DNA of 64,000 nucleotides from Oscillospiraceae bacterium (GCA_012520915.1 JAAYNJ010000022.1:62001-126000); one strand, 5' to 3'; shown: positions 26,860 to 36,311, numbered from the stretch's first letter. Notes: generated by a model not told the origin, from the letters alone. A program made the numbers and translations.

Positions 26860-27174
26860 ATGTACGAAGTGAGAATATATCGCGCTAAAGAGGGAAAGTT
26901 CGACAAAATATGTGATAGATTTGCGGACGGAACACTGGCAATCTTTGAAAGACTCAACATAGAGGTGACCGATTTTTGGATAGACAATGATAAGGGGGTC
27001 TTGGCCTATGTGTGCAAATTCGAGAGTGTTGCCGATCAGACGGAAAAGTGGAGTCTTTTTTCCAGTGACCCCGAGTGGAAAGCCCTTAGCGTAAAATCCG
27101 AGGAAAACGGTCCCCTGCTTGAAAGCATTGAAAGCTTCAATATGGAAAGAGCCCCGTTCTTTAAATCAAAATAA
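26860..27174 (+). CDS. NIPSNAP-like protein
   Basis: A 104-residue protein starting MYEVRIYRAKEGK, with WSLFSSDPEWKAL, resembling the NIPSNAP ferredoxin-like dimer fold (about 100 residues). Such proteins have unclear roles in bacteria. GGAAAGGTGA precedes the ATG and overlaps the phosphatase stop, so the two genes form a pair. Confidence 0.68.
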   Translation: MYEVRIYRAKEGKFDKICDRFADGTLAIFERLNIEVTDFWIDNDKGVLAYVCKFESVADQTEKWSLFSSDPEWKALSVKSEENGPLLESIESFNMERAPFFKSK

Positions 27175-27222
27175 TTTTTAGAAAAGAAGACAATCTTTAA
27201 ACAATAGTCGAAATTCAATGTT

Positions 27223-27381
27223 ATGTGTAGATTATCAAAAAATAAAAAAGAGAAACTAGCGGCGCTCATAATCTTCGTTGTTTCAATTATTTTGATTGCA
27301 GTCGGTATTGCTTCGGGAGACCATGAAGATGTCATGTCAAAAGCGGTGAGAATCTGTATGGAGTGTATCGGAATTGGGTAG
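27223..27381 (+). CDS. Small membrane CXXC protein (CD1871A-like)
   Basis: A 52-residue protein with a basic N-terminus, one membrane segment (about residues 12-30) and a C-terminal CMEC at residues 45-48, ending ECIGIG. It resembles the CD1871A family of CXXC-motif proteins, which commonly precede a 4Fe-4S membrane protein, as here. The stop overlaps the putative start region of the next gene. It could carry electrons or disulfides between the two sides of the membrane with the next two genes, but that is inference. Confidence 0.75.
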   Translation: MCRLSKNKKEKLAALIIFVVSIILIAVGIASGDHEDVMSKAVRICMECIGIG

Positions 27382-27388
27382 GAAATTT

Positions 27389-28246
27389 ATGCCGAAGATA
27401 TCCAAGAGAAGAGTGGTACAGGTTTTGTCCGCCATGCTTTATAATATGAATCTCAAAGGATTTGCAAAGGGAAGTATTTATACCGGAAAGCTGAAATCCT
27501 TATGTGTACCAGGCCTTAACTGTTATTCTTGCCCCGGGGCAATATCCTCCTGCCCTCTCGGTTCGTTTCAATCCGCATTATCCGACATCAAATATAAGTT
27601 CCCTCTATATGTTTTAGGGTTGCTTGCATTATTCGGAGTTGTTTTTGCACGCGCGATTTGTTCATTCTTATGCCCATTCGGCTTGATTCAGGAACTCCTC
27701 TACAAGATTCCCGCACCAAAAATCAAAAAGAACCGGATTACCCGCAGACTGTCGGCATTTAAATACGTTGTCCTTTTTGTATTGGTGTTGATTGTTCCGA
27801 TATTAACCGCCGTCAGAGTCGGCATGCCTTTGCCATCCTTTTGTAAATATATCTGTCCTGTGGGGATTCTCGAAGGAGCTTTGCCATTGTTGAGCGTGAA
27901 CACCGCTATAAGAGAATTATTGGGAACCCTTTTTTGGTTTAAATTGTCGCTTCTTATCTTTACATTGGTTTTCTCTGTTTTTATTTATAGACCGTTTTGC
28001 AGGTTTATATGTCCCTTGGGGGCCGTATATTCTTTTTTTAATAGAATCTCAATAACCGGAATAAAAGTGGATAAAGATAAGTGCGCCGGTTGCAACGCTT
28101 GTGTAAAAAACTGCAAGATGGATGTGGCAAAAATAAATGACAGAGAATGCATAAGATGCGGTGAATGTGTAGCGGAATGCAAGTTTAACGCAATATACTT
28201 TACTCCGGAAAGGAAAGTTTTAATTTATGATAAGAAGAAAAAATAA
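27389..28246 (+). CDS. Membrane 4Fe-4S ferredoxin-type protein (NapH/YccM-like)
   Basis: A protein of about 285 residues with an N-terminal cysteine cluster (CVPGLNCYSCPGAISSC), membrane segments, repeated CxxxCP motifs (SFLCPFG, CKYICPVG, RFICPLG) and two C-terminal 4Fe-4S clusters (CAGCNACVKNC, CIRCGECVAEC). NapH-type proteins pass electrons through the membrane. The ATG has TAGGAAA six bases upstream. It sits between the CXXC protein and a TlpA-like lipoprotein, so a thiol-redox relay outside the cell is a plausible role. Confidence 0.82.
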   Translation: MPKISKRRVVQVLSAMLYNMNLKGFAKGSIYTGKLKSLCVPGLNCYSCPGAISSCPLGSFQSALSDIKYKFPLYVLGLLALFGVVFARAICSFLCPFGLIQELLYKIPAPKIKKNRITRRLSAFKYVVLFVLVLIVPILTAVRVGMPLPSFCKYICPVGILEGALPLLSVNTAIRELLGTLFWFKLSLLIFTLVFSVFIYRPFCRFICPLGAVYSFFNRISITGIKVDKDKCAGCNACVKNCKMDVAKINDRECIRCGECVAECKFNAIYFTPERKVLIYDKKKK

Positions 28247-28850
28247 CTTGATTATATCGATGAAAGCATTGTTGACGGTTATTCTCATTGTTTTAATGTC
28301 CGGTTGTTCGGTTGTAAACAAAATAACCGGAGATGAAACCGCTGGGAAACCGGAAATTGCCGAATCGAACGATGGAAAAGAAGAGCCTTCCGCGGAGGAA
28401 AGTTCAAATATCTCATATAAGGAACTCAAAGTAGGGGATACGGCTCCGGATTTTAGTGCGAAGACACTGAAAGGAGAAGAATTCACCTTGTCCGATTTGA
28501 GGGGACGGGTTGTTCTAATCAATTTCTGGGCGTCCTGGTGCTTTCCCTGTGTTTCCGAAATGCCCGAAATTCAAAAACTATATGACGAATATTCAAGAGA
28601 TGAACTTGAGATTATTGCGGTTAATGTCGGAGAAAAAGAAAATAAAGTGGAAGATTTTGCTAAGAACAATCCGGACTACAGTTTTAATATAGTAGTTGAC
28701 GAGGAGTATCTTATAAGTGAAAAATATCCGACAGCGGGGATACCTTATACCGTAATAGTTTCTCCGGACGGAGTTGTTGTCGAAATATTTTTGGGTTCGA
28801 GGACTTATGAGGCGTTTTCAAGCGCTGTAGACAAGAATCTTGACATTTAG
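28227..28850 (+). CDS. TlpA-like thioredoxin-fold lipoprotein
   Basis: A 207-residue lipoprotein with signal peptide and lipobox LMSGC (Cys27), a low-complexity Glu/Ser linker, and a C-terminal redoxin domain with WASWCFPC, a thioredoxin CxxC. It should reduce disulfides outside the membrane. The longer ATG start, overlapping the previous gene by 20 bases, keeps the basic part of the signal; an ATG 33 bases later would leave only 15 residues before the Cys. Confidence 0.88.
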   Translation: MIRRKNNLIISMKALLTVILIVLMSGCSVVNKITGDETAGKPEIAESNDGKEEPSAEESSNISYKELKVGDTAPDFSAKTLKGEEFTLSDLRGRVVLINFWASWCFPCVSEMPEIQKLYDEYSRDELEIIAVNVGEKENKVEDFAKNNPDYSFNIVVDEEYLISEKYPTAGIPYTVIVSPDGVVVEIFLGSRTYEAFSSAVDKNLDI

Positions 28851-28883
28851 CGATGCTTTACCGGAAATAAGAGAGGCTCACCA

Positions 28884-30032
28884 GTGAAAACGAATAATTT
28901 ATACAACAGATTTGCATCTTTTATCTTTTTTTTGATAGGCAGTTTTTATACCGCGAATCAGACTCTGATGGTTAGAGCAGGCAACTTCCTTAAATTGAAC
29001 AATAGCGAGATGGGGATATTGATTAGTGCGGGGTATATCGGGTCAATCACCACACTTGTATTCTTTGGAATGTATGCGGACAGATACGGAAAAAAGATTT
29101 TTAAAACGGTTGCTTCGGTATTTTCCATAGTCGGTGTCGCTCTTATTGCATTTGCATCAAATTTTTATATGATTTTTGCAGGCCACTTTTTGATGAGCGG
29201 CGGGATGTTGGGACTTGAGAACATGACAATCTCGCTTTTAGAAGATAACAACAAAGAAAAAGCCGGTAAGCAGATAGCCATAGCCAATCTCGCTTTCGGA
29301 ATCGGAGCATTTATATCACCCGCAGTTATCTCAATTGCAATCGGAAAAGACAGCTACAGACCGGTATATATTCTTATGACACTGTTAAGCACCTTTGTTT
29401 TCTGTGTTTTGCTGTTTTTTAAGAGTATTAAGAAGTTTGAAGTAAAATCAAAAGAAATTAACAGACTGGTTGATATTTTTTCTTTTCTTAAAAACAAAAT
29501 TATGCTATTAAGTGTAATCTCCATAATTGTTTATATTGCGTGTGAGGCTACAATACTGTATTGGATAAAAGGATACTTCTCACTTCTGTCGTCCCCCGGA
29601 CTGTCTGAAATTGCGGTTTCAATCTACTGGGTTATGATTTTAGTATCAAGATTTGTCGTTTCTCTTTTTAAAGATACCAAAAGCACACTTACAACCTTCG
29701 CGGCTATCGGTTCAATCGGGATTGGGATAATGGCTGTATCCGGGATACCTGCTCTCTCCCTTGTCGGAGTAGCCCTGGCCGGATTCGGATTCGGACCGAT
29801 TTACGGCGGGGTGCTTTTCCTCGGGGGCCATCAATTCCCCGAAAAATCTGCTGCCGCCTACTCTTTACTCGGATTAGCCGGAAGCTTGGGCGGAGTATTT
29901 AGCCAACCTTTAATCGGATTTGCATTGGAATTTGTCTCGGTACGGGGTGTGTATTATCTTGTTATGGCATTATCGGTAATTCTGATTTTTGCAATCGGTT
30001 CCATGATTAAACGAGAAAGAAAATCTAATTAA
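28884..30032 (+). CDS. MFS transporter
   Basis: A 382-residue multi-helix protein with the loop signature FGMYADRYGKKIFK between helices 2 and 3 and a central hydrophilic linker after helix 6. The substrate is unknown. GTG start with GAGAGG upstream. It ends the 26-30 kb plus-strand group. Confidence 0.88.
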   Translation: MKTNNLYNRFASFIFFLIGSFYTANQTLMVRAGNFLKLNNSEMGILISAGYIGSITTLVFFGMYADRYGKKIFKTVASVFSIVGVALIAFASNFYMIFAGHFLMSGGMLGLENMTISLLEDNNKEKAGKQIAIANLAFGIGAFISPAVISIAIGKDSYRPVYILMTLLSTFVFCVLLFFKSIKKFEVKSKEINRLVDIFSFLKNKIMLLSVISIIVYIACEATILYWIKGYFSLLSSPGLSEIAVSIYWVMILVSRFVVSLFKDTKSTLTTFAAIGSIGIGIMAVSGIPALSLVGVALAGFGFGPIYGGVLFLGGHQFPEKSAAAYSLLGLAGSLGGVFSQPLIGFALEFVSVRGVYYLVMALSVILIFAIGSMIKRERKSN

Positions 30033-30040
30033 AAAAAGGG

Positions 30041-30070
30041 GGGTTGCCGTGGCTAACTCCATGGCAACCC
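30041..30070. terminator. Strong hairpin (possible terminator, better on the minus strand)
   Basis: Twelve-base arms GGGTTGCCGTGG / CCATGGCAACCC with loop CTAACT. On the plus strand no T run follows; on the minus strand seven T residues do, although no minus-strand gene ends here. Confidence 0.5.
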
Positions 30071-30095
30071 TTATGTCATAAAAGGAGGAAAAAGA

Positions 30096-30152
30096 ATGCA
30101 GAATAATGAAAAAGATAAAACAACCGGAAACTTATTTGTCATTATTTTGTAA
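30096..30152 (+). CDS. Short leader ORF (18 codons)
   Basis: ATG with an AAAGGAGG site seven bases upstream encodes MQNNEKDKTTGNLFVIIL, then TAA. It precedes the hom-thrB-lysC genes by about 200 bases and includes two consecutive Thr codons and two Ile codons. This resembles a threonine-operon leader peptide only weakly, and I see no clear attenuator after it, so it may be unrelated. Confidence 0.3.
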   Translation: MQNNEKDKTTGNLFVIIL

Positions 30153-30192
30153 CTGTATTGTAACCTATTTTAATTTGTTTGTAAAGCGTTTT

Positions 30193-30221
30193 TTGAAAAT
30201 ATATTTATCTTTGTATATTAT
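30193..30221 (+). promoter_or_regulatory. Candidate promoter upstream of hom
   Basis: TTGAAA (30193-30198), 17 bases, TATTAT (30216-30221), about 130 bases before the hom start. Confidence 0.4.
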
Positions 30222-30352
30222 CTGCAAAAACCTTTAATGTTTTAGTGATTTAAACTATAATAATTCATTGCGGATTATCTGCTTCTTTTGAATTAATAAT
30301 ATAAACTTTTCTGTTGTTGGATTTGTGCAAAAAATGTCAAATTGGAGGATGT

Positions 30353-31570
30353 ATGGTTTCTGCTAAGATTGCAATAATCGGGTTTGGGAAAATAGGATCA
30401 GCTGTACTTGAATCTTTGGAAATTAATGGCGACTACCTGAGAGAAAGAACAGGTACAAATATAGAAGTCGGTGCAATTCTCGATATAAGGGATTTTTCCG
30501 ATCATCCGAAAAAGCACCTTTTTTTAAATGGAATTGACGATATAGTAGAAAATGCGGAAATCTTCTGTGTAGTTGAGACAATAGGGGGAATAGAACCGGC
30601 GTATTCTTTTATAAAAAAATGTTTGAATGCAAAGAAACATGTCATTACGGCTAACAAGGAGCTCATTGCAACGCACGGAAGCGAGCTGTTTATTGAAGCG
30701 GAAAAAAACGGTGTAAATCTCATGTTTGAGGCTTCTGTCGGCGGTGCGGCTCCTGTGATAAATACAATGACCGGTGCGTTGGCTGCAAATAAAATCGAAA
30801 AAATTGAAGGTATATTGAACGGTACGACTAATTTTATTTTGACCAGGATGTATTCAGAAGGGCTGTCATTCGAGGAAGCGCTGGACGAAGCGGTTAAGCG
30901 CGGATACGCTGAACCGCAAGACCCTTCGGAAGATATAGATGGTCTCGATGCCAAGAGGAAAATTTCAATTTTAACTTCAATTGCGAGCGGACACTATATG
31001 AACCTTGACTTTATCCCTACAAAGGGGATTTCCAAGGTAACAAAGAGCGACCTTCTGCTTGCGAAAATGTCAAACGGAACGATAAAACTGATAGCAAGTG
31101 CTGAAATTTATGATAATGGGGGTAGCGTTGCATCGGTAAGCCCCATGTTTGTGTCAAATGAAGATGAATTCTCGAAAGTTTCCGACTCCTATAACATGAT
31201 AAGATTCAGCTGTAATTTGGCAGACAGGATAGAGGTATTCGGGAGAGGAGCCGGCAGATTGCCGACGTCAGGTGCAATTTTGTCCGACATTATTGAAATT
31301 GCTACAAAAAAACAAACGAGAAAACCGCTGTGGCGTAGATCAGGTGTGGAGAAAAAGGCTATCAGTACGAAAAAATATGATTATTTTGCAACATCGTCGT
31401 CCTCATATAAAGAAAAAATTTCCGAAATGTTCAGAGTTGTCAGCACATCCGAATCTGTTGACGGCAGAATTTCTTATTTGTTGTCGGGATACACTGAGCA
31501 CGAGATGGAAGAACTTACTTTATGCTTGCTATCGGATGGAATGGAAATGTCAGTTTACAGGGTGTTTTAG
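30353..31570 (+). CDS. hom: Homoserine dehydrogenase
   Basis: A 405-residue NAD(P)-dependent enzyme with the N-terminal IIGFGKIGSAV nucleotide fold, the catalytic-region TANKELIATHG and FEASVGGAAPVINTM, and GILNGTTNFIL, all typical of Hom. It reduces aspartate semialdehyde to homoserine. GGAGG lies four to five bases before the ATG. A C-terminal ACT domain appears reduced. It heads hom-thrB-lysC, the route from aspartate to threonine and methionine precursors. Confidence 0.95.
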   Translation: MVSAKIAIIGFGKIGSAVLESLEINGDYLRERTGTNIEVGAILDIRDFSDHPKKHLFLNGIDDIVENAEIFCVVETIGGIEPAYSFIKKCLNAKKHVITANKELIATHGSELFIEAEKNGVNLMFEASVGGAAPVINTMTGALAANKIEKIEGILNGTTNFILTRMYSEGLSFEEALDEAVKRGYAEPQDPSEDIDGLDAKRKISILTSIASGHYMNLDFIPTKGISKVTKSDLLLAKMSNGTIKLIASAEIYDNGGSVASVSPMFVSNEDEFSKVSDSYNMIRFSCNLADRIEVFGRGAGRLPTSGAILSDIIEIATKKQTRKPLWRRSGVEKKAISTKKYDYFATSSSSYKEKISEMFRVVSTSESVDGRISYLLSGYTEHEMEELTLCLLSDGMEMSVYRVF

Positions 31571-31584
31571 GAAGGGTAGTTTTA

Positions 31585-32529
31585 ATGTCGGGTTTTAAAA
31601 TTGTTGTTCCGGCTACGTCTGCGAATATCGGTTCCGGATTTGACTGTACCGGACTTGCTCTCAATCTCTATAACACCGTATATATAGATACCTATGATAT
31701 CGTTGACAATATTGTCGATATTATGTCACTTGATGATGTAGCGGTGCCGACAGATGAAGACAATCTGATATATAGGACGATAAAACTGTTTTTTAACTAT
31801 TTTGGAGAAAGCGTTCCCGGTATCCTGATAAGGCAAAAAAACGACATACCCATAGCGAGGGGTCTGGGAAGCAGTTCTGCCTGCATAGTTGCCGGTTTAT
31901 TGGGTGCGAATGCAATACTTAAAGATGTGTGCGATAGAAAGAAACTGCTTGATATTGCGGCAGAAATTGAAGGACATCCGGATAATGTTGCTCCTGCTTT
32001 CTTGGGGGGGTTTTCTTCCTCGGTGATTTCGAACAAAAAAGTTTTTTCAGAACGATTTGAGGTTGAAGAGTCATTGAAGTTTTTTGCTTTTATTCCCCCG
32101 CACGAGTTGGAAACAAGCATTGCAAGAAGCGTTATACCGAAAAAAATTGATCATTGCGATGCTGTGTTTAATTTGTCGAGAAGCGCCCTGTTGACCGCGG
32201 CATTTGCAAAGAAGGATTATTCTCTTCTGAAAATTGCGGTCGAAGATCGACTGCATCAACCATATAGATTGGATATGATAAGCGGTGCAAAAGAAATATT
32301 TAAAATTGCAGACGGTTTGGGATCGATAGGAACATTTATCAGCGGAGCGGGCTCGTCGATTATGGCAATTGTATCCGGTGATAACGAGATGTTTATGAGT
32401 GAAGCTGAAAGACTCATCGCGTTAAACGAGTCTACTAAGGATTATGAAATAAAGTGTTTAAACGTAGATAATGTTGGTGCCAAAATCGAAAAATGCAGCA
32501 CCATTCCACAAATTGTTATTCAAAAATAA
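31585..32529 (+). CDS. thrB: Homoserine kinase
   Basis: A GHMP kinase of about 314 residues beginning with VPATSANIGSGFDCTGLAL and having the ATP-binding IARGLGSSSACIVAG. It phosphorylates homoserine toward threonine. ATG chosen after GGAAGGG; the longer frame overlaps hom. thrC is not in the window. Confidence 0.95.
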   Translation: MSGFKIVVPATSANIGSGFDCTGLALNLYNTVYIDTYDIVDNIVDIMSLDDVAVPTDEDNLIYRTIKLFFNYFGESVPGILIRQKNDIPIARGLGSSSACIVAGLLGANAILKDVCDRKKLLDIAAEIEGHPDNVAPAFLGGFSSSVISNKKVFSERFEVEESLKFFAFIPPHELETSIARSVIPKKIDHCDAVFNLSRSALLTAAFAKKDYSLLKIAVEDRLHQPYRLDMISGAKEIFKIADGLGSIGTFISGAGSSIMAIVSGDNEMFMSEAERLIALNESTKDYEIKCLNVDNVGAKIEKCSTIPQIVIQK

Positions 32530-32537
32530 GGAGAAAT

Positions 32538-33743
32538 ATGGCTTTACTGGTTATGAAATTTGGAGGTAGTTCGGTTTGCGATGCCGAGCGAATTTTCTCC
32601 GTGGCTTCGATTGTCAAGTCCGCTTTTGATGAGGGAAATCAGGTAGTGGTTGTTGTTTCCGCAATGGGCGACACTACGGATGATTTGATTGAAATGGCGA
32701 TGTCCATAGATAAACGTCCTTCCAAGCGAGAGATGGATATGCTCGTGTCTACGGGCGAACAGGTAAGTGCATCTCTGCTCGCCATGGCGATTAATAAAAT
32801 TGGAGGTAGAGCCAAGTCTCTTACCGGATGGCAGGCGGGTGTAGTGACGGATACCACATACTCTTCCGCAAGAATAAAAGGAGTCAACGATAGAAGGCTC
32901 ATGTCGGAACTCGGTGAAAATAATATCCTTGTTGTGACGGGATTCCAGGGAATAACCAGAACCGATGAAATAACAACTCTCGGCAGGGGGGGATCCGATA
33001 CTAGTGCGGTGGCGATTGCTGCGGCACTGCGCGCGGATAGGTGCATAATCTACACGGATGTTGACGGTGTATATACCGCTGACCCGAGAAAGGTAAAAAA
33101 TGCAGTTCTGCTGGACGAAATCAGTTATGATGAAATGTTGGAATTGTCGACTTTAGGAGCACAGGTAATGCACAACCGTTCAATCGAATTGGCAAAGAAG
33201 TACAATATAGATCTTGAAGTGAGGTCGAATACCGGAGAAAAACCGGGAACTAAGATAATGGAGGTCATCAGCGTGGAAGGAATGATAGTCAAAGGTGTTG
33301 CAAAGGATGAAAATATAGCAACCGTATCTGTTTTATCAATACCGGATAAGCCGGGAATAGCGTTTAAAATATTTTCCTTAATGGCTCAAAATAAGATAAA
33401 TGTAGATATCATACTCCAGTCGGAAGGCAGAAACGGTACACAGGATATTACATTTACGATAGCCTCAAACAATCTGGACACGGCGGTTTCGGTACTTGAA
33501 AAAAACATGGCCTCAATCGGAGGCCAAGGCCTTAAAATCTACGAAGATGTTGCAAAAGTCTCGGTAGTCGGATCCGGAATGCAGAGTAATTACGGCGTTG
33601 CATCCAGAGTTTTTGGGGCACTTGCCGGAAAAAGGATTAATATTAGAATGATATCGACAAGCGAAATAAAAATTTCGGTACTTATTGATAAAGTCGATGC
33701 CGACAAAGCGGTTTCTGCAATTCATGATGAGTTTTTCAGATAA
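32538..33743 (+). CDS. lysC: Aspartokinase
   Basis: A 401-residue aspartate kinase with MKFGGSSVCDAERI at the start, STGEQVSASL, GRGGSDTSAVAIAAA and two C-terminal ACT domains that usually bind lysine or threonine. It makes aspartyl phosphate, the first step for Lys, Thr and Met. AGGAG precedes the ATG. The length matches single-function monomeric-gene aspartokinases. Confidence 0.95.
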   Translation: MALLVMKFGGSSVCDAERIFSVASIVKSAFDEGNQVVVVVSAMGDTTDDLIEMAMSIDKRPSKREMDMLVSTGEQVSASLLAMAINKIGGRAKSLTGWQAGVVTDTTYSSARIKGVNDRRLMSELGENNILVVTGFQGITRTDEITTLGRGGSDTSAVAIAAALRADRCIIYTDVDGVYTADPRKVKNAVLLDEISYDEMLELSTLGAQVMHNRSIELAKKYNIDLEVRSNTGEKPGTKIMEVISVEGMIVKGVAKDENIATVSVLSIPDKPGIAFKIFSLMAQNKINVDIILQSEGRNGTQDITFTIASNNLDTAVSVLEKNMASIGGQGLKIYEDVAKVSVVGSGMQSNYGVASRVFGALAGKRINIRMISTSEIKISVLIDKVDADKAVSAIHDEFFR

Positions 33744-33754
33744 CAAAAATTATA

Positions 33755-35044
33755 ATGGTAAATACTTCTATCGAGAGACAGGAAATCAACAAATCCGTTT
33801 ATATAAATTCGTACAGCGGAAACTTTAAACGAAATCTGTTGTCGATAAACCTGGTTTCTGTCGCAACAAGAAAAAACATCACCACCTCATCTCTGATTCC
33901 CTACCTGTTGGAACGCGGGAGTGAAAAATATCCGGATTTAATTACAATTAGGAGAACCCTCTGTGACCTTTACGGATCGGAAATGTCATTGTCGATGAGT
34001 TCAAGGGGTGGGGAGAGGGTATTAAGCGGAAGTATAGTGGGAATTTCCGAAAGATACCTTGGAGAAGATGTTTTTGTTGATGATAAGAGGGTTGATTTAT
34101 TGTTGGATCTGATATTTAATCCTTTGACGTATGGTGATGGATTTTCCGAAACCTGGTTCAACATTGATAAAGAAAAACATCGAATAAGAATTGAATCTGA
34201 AATTGAAGATAAAAGGGATTATTGTCTGAAACTGTTGAGAGAAAGGTTTTTTAAAGGTGATGTAAGGTCGTTGCCGACAACAGGGTTTGCGGAAGATATT
34301 GACAAAATCACGCCCTCTTCGCTGTATCAGGCATATAAAGAATTTTTGAAAAACTGCAAAATTGAAGTTGTTTATGTCGGAGACAAAGTAGAAAGAGTAG
34401 TTTCCCGAATAGAATCTTTTTTTAAATTCGACGAAATTTCCGATTATATTACTGAAAGTCTTCCGGCAATTAAATACGGCGAAGAAGAACTGATAGATTT
34501 AAAACTTGAAACACAACAGACGAAAATAGCTATGGCCTATACTTCCGGAAGAAATTTAACTGAAAGGGAAAAAACGGTTTTTAGAGTTGTAAATGTCATT
34601 CTGGGAGGATCGCCGGTTTCGAGACTGTTTAAGAACCTTAGGGAAATCAATGGGCTTTGTTATTACTGCTCCAGTTTTCCGAATTTTAACTCCGGTTCTT
34701 TGATGATAGACGGTGGAATTGATAGTAACAATATCAATAAATTCAGAAATGTAGTTAACGAGGAAATTTCCGAACTGGCGTCGGGTGAAATCGATGCTAA
34801 GGAGCTGAAAAACGCAATAGATATAACCGGAAAAAGATTGAAAAAAATCTCCGATAGCCCGGTTGCAATTATCAGATGGATTTTAAATTCCGTTTTAGAC
34901 AAAGACAAGATAGAACTTCCTCTTGATGAATTTAACAGGATAATGACTGTGTCGAAACAGGAAATATCAACACTGGCGGAGCTGTTTAAAATTAAAACCA
35001 CGGTTATACTGAACCAGTCCGACGTTGAGGGACTAAATGTATAA
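33755..35044 (+). CDS. M16 family peptidase-like protein, non-catalytic partner (YfmF-like)
   Basis: A 429-residue insulinase-fold protein. The HxxEH zinc motif is not found where expected in its N-terminal half; the sequence reads SSLIPYLLERGSEKY instead. This matches YfmF-type members that pair with a catalytic partner. The partner gene overlaps it by eight bases. No obvious ribosome site precedes the ATG. Confidence 0.82.
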   Translation: MVNTSIERQEINKSVYINSYSGNFKRNLLSINLVSVATRKNITTSSLIPYLLERGSEKYPDLITIRRTLCDLYGSEMSLSMSSRGGERVLSGSIVGISERYLGEDVFVDDKRVDLLLDLIFNPLTYGDGFSETWFNIDKEKHRIRIESEIEDKRDYCLKLLRERFFKGDVRSLPTTGFAEDIDKITPSSLYQAYKEFLKNCKIEVVYVGDKVERVVSRIESFFKFDEISDYITESLPAIKYGEEELIDLKLETQQTKIAMAYTSGRNLTEREKTVFRVVNVILGGSPVSRLFKNLREINGLCYYCSSFPNFNSGSLMIDGGIDSNNINKFRNVVNEEISELASGEIDAKELKNAIDITGKRLKKISDSPVAIIRWILNSVLDKDKIELPLDEFNRIMTVSKQEISTLAELFKIKTTVILNQSDVEGLNV

Positions 35045-36311
35045 GGTTACTTCAAAAAGACTTGGGGATAGCTACTTCCAGAAGGTCATTAATGGAGTTA
35101 GAGTGTATGTCTATCCTGTTCTCGGCAGGTTTTCGACGGCTATTAACCTTTCTATAAACATCGGTTTTTCAGTTTTGGATTTCAAGCTAAACGATAATCG
35201 GATTTCTGTACGTCCGGGTACGGCTCATTTCCTTGAACACATTATGTTTGAAGATATCAAAGGCGGGAATTCGGATGACAAATTTATAAGTATAGGATCG
35301 AGTTCCAACGCATTTACTTCAGATAATAAAACGGTATATACTGCCTCTGCCACAGAAGATGTAATCGGCACGATTGAACTGTTGATTGATTTAGTGCTTA
35401 ACCCGAGCTTTTCGGAAGACAGTGTGGAGAAAGAAAAAAGCATCATTATCGAAGAGATAAAAATGTATCTTGATGACATAGAATGGACTTTAATCAGCTC
35501 TTCACTGTCGCAGATGTATTTTAATCATCCAATAAAATTTGATATCATTGGCAACATTGATTCGGTTAAAAAGCTGGAAGCCAAAGATTTAAAAAGACTG
35601 TTCGATGCGTTTTATAGACCGGAGAATATTTCAATCACCGTTGCAGGTGACATTAATCCCGCCAAAGTTTTTGAGATTTGTGAGAATAAGCTGAATTTTG
35701 AAAACTTCAACAGCTCCGTTTGTGAGACAATACCTGTTTTTGAGCCTGACATAGTCAAGTTGCCATACTCTCTCGGAAATATGCCGGTTTCAAATCCTTA
35801 TTTTTGTTTAGGATTTAAAGAGGCGCCTATCGAAAATGATCCCAAAATAAAACTAAGAAGATTGATTTCGAATAGCTTGCTTATGGAAACTATAGCAGGT
35901 GAGACCAGTAAACTGAATATGAGACTATATGACAGCGGGATAATTGATAGTGAACTCGATTACTACTCCATAAACGGAAACGGATATTTCTGCAATTTTT
36001 TGTTTGCCGGATCGAATAATTGTGAGGCTGCAATCTCGGAAATAGTTTCTGAGATTGAGGCTCTCAAAGAAACCGGAATCTGTAACAAGAGATTCGAAGA
36101 AAATAAGAGGTCACTGCTCGGATCGGCATTATCTTCATTTGACTCCATCTCATCAATTTCATCGGGACTTGCCGAAAGCTGTTTTGAGGGATATGATTTT
36201 TTTGACCCTATTGAACAAATCGAAGAGATAGATCTTGATGAAGTATCAATGGAATTGTGTAAAACATTAAGAAATAATAAAAAGGCAATTACAATAATTT
36301 ACCCGCATTAG
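35037..36311 (+). CDS. M16 family zinc peptidase (YfmH-like)
   Basis: A 424-residue insulinase-family peptidase. The zinc motif HxxEH is HFLEH at about residues 63-67, and a downstream EKSIIIEEIKMY carries the third ligand Glu. With the preceding catalytically silent relative it forms the usual two-gene M16 pair, probably cutting small peptides outside or at the membrane. Function in the cell is unknown. Confidence 0.87.
   Translation: MYKVTSKRLGDSYFQKVINGVRVYVYPVLGRFSTAINLSINIGFSVLDFKLNDNRISVRPGTAHFLEHIMFEDIKGGNSDDKFISIGSSSNAFTSDNKTVYTASATEDVIGTIELLIDLVLNPSFSEDSVEKEKSIIIEEIKMYLDDIEWTLISSSLSQMYFNHPIKFDIIGNIDSVKKLEAKDLKRLFDAFYRPENISITVAGDINPAKVFEICENKLNFENFNSSVCETIPVFEPDIVKLPYSLGNMPVSNPYFCLGFKEAPIENDPKIKLRRLISNSLLMETIAGETSKLNMRLYDSGIIDSELDYYSINGNGYFCNFLFAGSNNCEAAISEIVSEIEALKETGICNKRFEENKRSLLGSALSSFDSISSISSGLAESCFEGYDFFDPIEQIEEIDLDEVSMELCKTLRNNKKAITIIYPH

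Larger units (their letters stand above)
30033..30352. other. Leader region upstream of hom: hairpin, small ORF and promoter candidates
   Basis: The 320 bases hold a strong 12-base-stem hairpin (30041-30070), then GGAGG at 30084-30088 and an 18-codon ORF (30096-30152), then an AT-rich stretch with a TTGAAA-17-TATTAT pair (30193-30221) and a TATAAT at 30256-30261. The rest shows nothing recognisable. Confidence 0.5.

Noticed and set aside
30041-30070. Simple plus-strand terminator of the MFS gene
   Set aside because: The hairpin has no T run on the plus strand, so I list it as a hairpin and not as a firm plus-strand terminator.
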